Assembly: GCA_031273545.1 (NCBI GenBank)
Contig: JAISRQ010000057.1
Span: forward strand, 1 to 8,632
Reading direction: 5' to 3'
Origin: Holosporales bacterium
GTDB lineage: Bacteria; Pseudomonadota; Alphaproteobacteria; BNTO01
DNA: 8,632 nucleotides
Position numbers and translations under genes: made by a program. The notes below the pieces were generated by a model. The model saw only the letters and a program-made list of their open reading frames with translations, made no database searches and was not told where the DNA came from. Positions 6,271 through 8,632 of this stretch are shown here, piece by piece; within the stretch, counting starts at the first letter, position 1; the number at the start of each line of letters is the position of its first letter.

Positions 6271-6299
6271 AGCATATAATGGGTGAAGACTCAAGTCAA
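6271..6299 (-). promoter_or_regulatory. Sigma70-type promoter of the MFS gene
   Basis: On the minus strand TTGACT (6294-6299) is separated by 17 bases from TATGCT (6271-6276). Transcription would start near 6264, giving a short leader of about 25 bases to the ATG at 6240. This is the best-matching promoter in the window. Confidence 0.6.
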
Positions 6300-6421
6300 C
6301 CACTATCTGGTTTGAGCAATCTTTTTTTGTTGCCTGTGTTACACCCAATCTCCGATCGGCAACTGTTCCACTCTTGGCGCCGAATAGGAATGAACGCAAC
6401 GAAAGTAGGATACCTCTCTCC

Positions 6422-7732
6422 TTACAAAATAAATCGGTGCAAGTCGTGACTCTTTGCCAAATTAGCAAGCTTGCTTTCGACAAACTCCGCCGTAATATCA
6501 ATAGTTTCCCCTCTCTTCGCGTCTGCTTCAAAGTTTATATCTTCGAGTAAATTTTCCATAACCGTATACAACCTACGAGCCCCAATGTTTTCGACTTTAC
6601 CGTTCATCTCCACTGCAATGTCCGCCAACAACTCTATTGCGTCTGTCTGAAACGTAAGAGTAACGCCTTCTGTCTCAAGTAATGCAGTAGATTGACGAAT
6701 TAAGTTTGACTCAGGTTCCGTTAAAATCTTAACAAAATCATCCCTTGTTAACGACTTTAGGTCTACGCGAACAGGAAGGCGCCCTTGAAGCTCCGGAAGC
6801 AAATCTGATGGCGACACGATTTGAAACGCCCCGGAGGCAATGAACAAAATGTGGTCAGTCAGCACCTGTCCATATTTAGTGGAAACGCTCGTTCCCTCGA
6901 TAAGCGGCAGCAAATCCCGTTGCACCCCTTCTTGACTTACACTTGACGAACGCGAATTTTCCCTTGCCGCACAAATCTTGTCGATCTCATCAATAAAAAC
7001 AATTCCGTTTTGTTCCACAGCGTCAATTGCGTCGGCGATAATTTTACCTAGATCAATCAATTTTTCGGATTCTTCCTGTAATATGATTCGCCTGGCTTCG
7101 CTTATCGGCATCTTTTTCAGGACTTGCTTTTCTTTCCCAAATGCTTGAGAAAACATGTCCCCTAAATTAATCATGCCCATTTGCGGCATTCCAGGAACAT
7201 CCATTGTCTGAACAGGTGTATCGTTGACTTTTATGTCGATTATGCTGTTGTCGAGTTCTCCGTTCTGAAGCTTTAGTTTGAAGCGCATGCGAGTCTCCAA
7301 GCTAGCTCCTACCCCCGTCAGTGCATCTAGTAAGCGCGCGTCCGTTTGCTCTTGTGCCATATTCATGACACTTTCTTTTGCTTGCTGAGTCATCATCTTG
7401 ATTGCAATCTCGACAAGGTCGCGTATTATTTGTTCCACATCGCGTCCAACGTATCCAATTTCAGTGAACTTTGTTGCTTCAACCTTTATGAACGGTGCCT
7501 TCACTAAGCGCGCAAGGCGTCGCGCTATTTCGGTTTTTCCAACTCCAGTTGTCCCAACCATAAGTATATTTTTAGGCAGAACTTCTTCGCGCAATGATGC
7601 CTGAATCTGCATTCTTCGCCAGCGGTTTCGTAGCGCAATGGCAACAGCTTTCTTGGCCTCGTGCTGACCAACAATATATCTATCCAATTCCGTCACGATC
7701 TGAGACGGTGTTAAGTCAAATGGGCATAGCAT
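6422..7732 (-). CDS. hslU: ATP-dependent protease ATPase subunit HslU
   Basis: AAA+ unfoldase that caps the HslV peptidase and feeds it unfolded proteins, part of cytoplasmic heat-shock quality control. The 436 residues match the family length and order. Walker A is G60-TTGVGK-T67. The pore loop is GYVG (93-96). The inserted I-domain (about 110-235) is Met/Gln-rich. Walker B is IVFIDEID (244-251), sensor 1 lies in ILFIASGAF (295-303), the Arg finger region is LQGRLPVR (315-322), and sensor 2 is GARRLYTVME (385-394). The C-terminus RFIL is the conserved tail that docks into HslV. The ATG at 7730-7732 has AAGGAGAG (7738-7745) five bases upstream. HslV, usually directly upstream, is absent here; the 5' side is taken by a small hairpin (7754-7772) and then the ORF at 7879-8190. 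Looks intact and probably ancestral. Confidence 0.97.
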   Translation of the reverse strand: MLCPFDLTPSQIVTELDRYIVGQHEAKKAVAIALRNRWRRMQIQASLREEVLPKNILMVGTTGVGKTEIARRLARLVKAPFIKVEATKFTEIGYVGRDVEQIIRDLVEIAIKMMTQQAKESVMNMAQEQTDARLLDALTGVGASLETRMRFKLKLQNGELDNSIIDIKVNDTPVQTMDVPGMPQMGMINLGDMFSQAFGKEKQVLKKMPISEARRIILQEESEKLIDLGKIIADAIDAVEQNGIVFIDEIDKICAARENSRSSSVSQEGVQRDLLPLIEGTSVSTKYGQVLTDHILFIASGAFQIVSPSDLLPELQGRLPVRVDLKSLTRDDFVKILTEPESNLIRQSTALLETEGVTLTFQTDAIELLADIAVEMNGKVENIGARRLYTVMENLLEDINFEADAKRGETIDITAEFVESKLANLAKSHDLHRFIL

Positions 7733-7753
7733 GGGGGCTCTCCTTTTTTTTTG

Positions 7754-7772
7754 AGGCGAGTAAAAATCGCCT
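7754..7772 (-). other. Hairpin just upstream of hslU
   Basis: AGGCGA (7754-7759) and TCGCCT (7767-7772) form a perfect six-pair stem with a seven-base loop, about eight bases upstream of the hslU ribosome site. On the hslU strand an A-run follows, not T, so it is not a terminator for that strand. It could be a 5' leader structure or a leftover of the former upstream gene. No solid promoter could be placed in this gap. Confidence 0.3.
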
Positions 7773-7878
7773 GCATCATATTCAAACGTAACAGAATAAA
7801 ACTTTTATAGCTTGATTAACTCTCACAACGGAAGAATGTCCGATGCTTCCACCGTGTTTGGTTATTTAACGACAAAGC

Positions 7879-8190
7879 TCAATTCACACAGAAGGCTAAC
7901 ATAAATGAGCGCAAACCAACAGGAGGGGCTGTTGCAGGTCTGCGCATGAAGAATTTCCTCGATAGATTCGACCAAGTGAATAATGGACATAGCGTTTTGA
8001 TACGCGATTCAATTGACGGATCTGGCTTTCTTTTCGTTTTTCCAAGAACAGCTAATGGCCATTTTTTCATGATACTCATGAATTCATGCAGCCTACCTCT
8101 TATGCATCTAATGGATTCAAATTTTTGCAATTTATTTGATGATAAATGAAGTTGTATCGTACATTTCGTAAACATATTTGCATTAAACAT
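7879..8190 (-). CDS. Unidentified ORF led by the cassette start (possible pseudogene)
   Basis: 103 codons starting at the cassette copy 2 ATG, with AGAGG eight bases upstream. The first residues MFNANMFTKCTIQLHLSSNK match the bioB N-terminal extension position by position, with a weak echo (KFE against TFD) just after. The remainder is Lys/Arg-rich, lacks the bioB core, and matches no family I recognise. Several internal Met codons (MSIMKK) occur. The opposite strand is also open over 7946-8149, so coding direction is unclear. It may be a real small gene that acquired the cassette, or the cassette running into unrelated sequence. Low certainty. Confidence 0.35.
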   Translation of the reverse strand: MFNANMFTKCTIQLHLSSNKLQKFESIRCIRGRLHEFMSIMKKWPLAVLGKTKRKPDPSIESRIKTLCPLFTWSNLSRKFFMRRPATAPPVGLRSFMLAFCVN

Positions 8191-8292
8191 AATAGACCTC
8201 TTTTAGTAAAAACATCACATAGTTTGTCGTTTATTTATTTGATTGTGTTTGTCGCGACAGCTGAGTAGCAGGATTTGCTACCTCGTACTTTA

Positions 8293-8322
8293 AGGATAGG
8301 GCTTTACGTCAACAAAGTGCAA
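8293..8322 (-). promoter_or_regulatory. Leftward promoter of cassette copy 2
   Basis: TTGCAC (8317-8322) with an 18-base spacer to TATCCT (8293-8298) on the minus strand, the same layout as the bioB promoter. Preservation despite changes around it supports function. Confidence 0.35.
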
Positions 8323-8457
8323 ATACTAAAACGTCCCAGTTCGGAATCGTTGATAGGCCTAGTGTTTATGCGTTTGATGAAAAAATATCTTGCTTATTCT
8401 ATTTTTCGCGTGATGCATTTTTTTTGAAATATTTTTAGGATTTTTTGGCCTGTTGCG

Positions 8458-8466
8458 TGGTAAAAT
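8458..8466 (+). promoter_or_regulatory. Rightward extended -10 of cassette copy 2
   Basis: TGGTAAAAT corresponds to TGGTAGAAT in copy 1 and is closer to consensus. A start near 8473 precedes AGGAAG (8495-8500) and the ATG at 8505. Confidence 0.35.
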
Positions 8467-8504
8467 CAGGGCGGATAAGTTTTTTTTGTAAAATAGGAAG
8501 ATTC

Positions 8505-8632
8505 ATGATTGACAAAGGTATAAAGGTGAGGCAATATTACTCTCGGACTCTCGGACTCTCGGACTCTCGGACTCTCGGACTCTCGGACTCTCGGACTCTC
8601 GGACTCTCGGACTCTCGGACTCTCGGACTCTC
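8505..8632 (+). CDS. Second MIDK-led gene, partial, starts into a long 8-mer tract
   Basis: The ATG at 8505 matches the ATG at 3541. The product begins MIDKGIKVRQYYSR and continues as TLGLSDSR repeats to the window edge, with no stop. Conserved residues against copy 1 are MIDK, K7, Q10, Y11, S13 and R14. By analogy the part beyond the edge would be a secreted, perhaps LRR-type, protein whose frame depends on unit number. That part cannot be seen, so ON or OFF cannot be decided. Confidence 0.5.
   Translation, partial: MIDKGIKVRQYYSRTLGLSDSRTLGLSDSRTLGLSDSRTLGL
8539..8632 (+). repeat. 8-mer tandem tract ACTCTCGG, at least eleven units
   Basis: Perfect units run from 8539 to 8626, followed by six bases of the next unit at the window end. 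No interruption or variant unit is seen, which suggests recent expansion or ongoing slippage. The tract is open in all three forward frames. Confidence 0.95.

Larger units (their letters stand above)
8135..8632. repeat. Divergent start cassette, copy 2 (cut by window edge)
   Basis: Homologous to 3182-3603 in the same orientation. Shared landmarks are TTTGATGATAAATGA at the left end, the AACATA start region, the leader hairpin, the 31 identical bases at 8311-8341, TGTTGCGTGGTA, ATGATTGACAAA and the 8-mer tract. An 11-base insertion near 8425-8436 and different T-run lengths distinguish it from copy 1. Its true right end is unknown because the tract continues past the window. Confidence 0.85.

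Noticed and set aside
6250..6531. Minus-strand ORF between hslU and the MFS gene
   Set aside because: It overlaps the hslU 3' end in a different frame and runs through the MFS promoter; composition does not look coding.
8539..8632. CRISPR array
   Set aside because: The units are 8 bases, adjacent and identical, with no spacers; this is a simple tandem repeat.

Overview
The window looks like accessory-rich chromosome of a host-associated, probably intracellular alphaproteobacterium of the Holosporales or Rickettsiales type. This is inferred from an AT-leaning composition, scattered single genes instead of operons, an IS630-type transposase, an isolated type VI-like baseplate gene, a lone biotin synthase, an MFS carrier and a housekeeping hslU without hslV beside it. 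No rRNA is present, so the assignment is not firm.

Layout. 1-256 (minus) is the 5' part of an IS630-family transposase cut by the window edge. 531-1115 (plus) is a small secreted or lipid-anchored protein with a Lys-rich middle and a Pro/Glu/Val tail. 1116-1556 has no convincing gene, but holds a GC-rich block and an imperfect direct repeat with an 87-base period. 1557-1627 is tRNA-Cys(GCA). 1689-2219 (plus) is a TssE/gp25-like protein, convergent with bioB (2224-3237, minus). Next come a divergent promoter region and a BspA-type leucine-rich-repeat (LRR) gene (plus, to 4555) with a likely decayed 3' end to 4759. After a gap come an MFS transporter (4987-6240, minus) and hslU (6422-7732, minus). 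The right edge (about 8135-8632) is a second, diverged copy of the region between bioB and the LRR gene.

The main result is a duplicated divergent promoter and translation-start cassette. Each copy carries a leftward start encoding MFNxNMFTxxTxQxHLSS (bioB in copy 1, an unidentified ORF in copy 2). Each also carries a rightward start encoding MIDK..K..QY.SR, which runs straight into a tandem tract of the 8-mer ACTCTCGG. Copy 1 has three full units and leads into the LRR surface protein; copy 2 has at least eleven and runs off the window. Eight is not a multiple of three, so each unit gained or lost changes the downstream frame. The tract is open in all three frames and always encodes a rotation of the same octapeptide. 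In copy 1 the conserved ATG is out of frame with the LRR gene and meets a stop at 3628-3630. Adding one unit (or losing two) would join it to the LRR frame. This is what a slipped-strand, phase-variable surface protein looks like, here in the OFF state, and the second copy suggests a gene family.

The other genes look independent of this system. bioB has all expected cluster ligands and appears to owe its 20-residue N-terminal extension, leader and promoter to the cassette.
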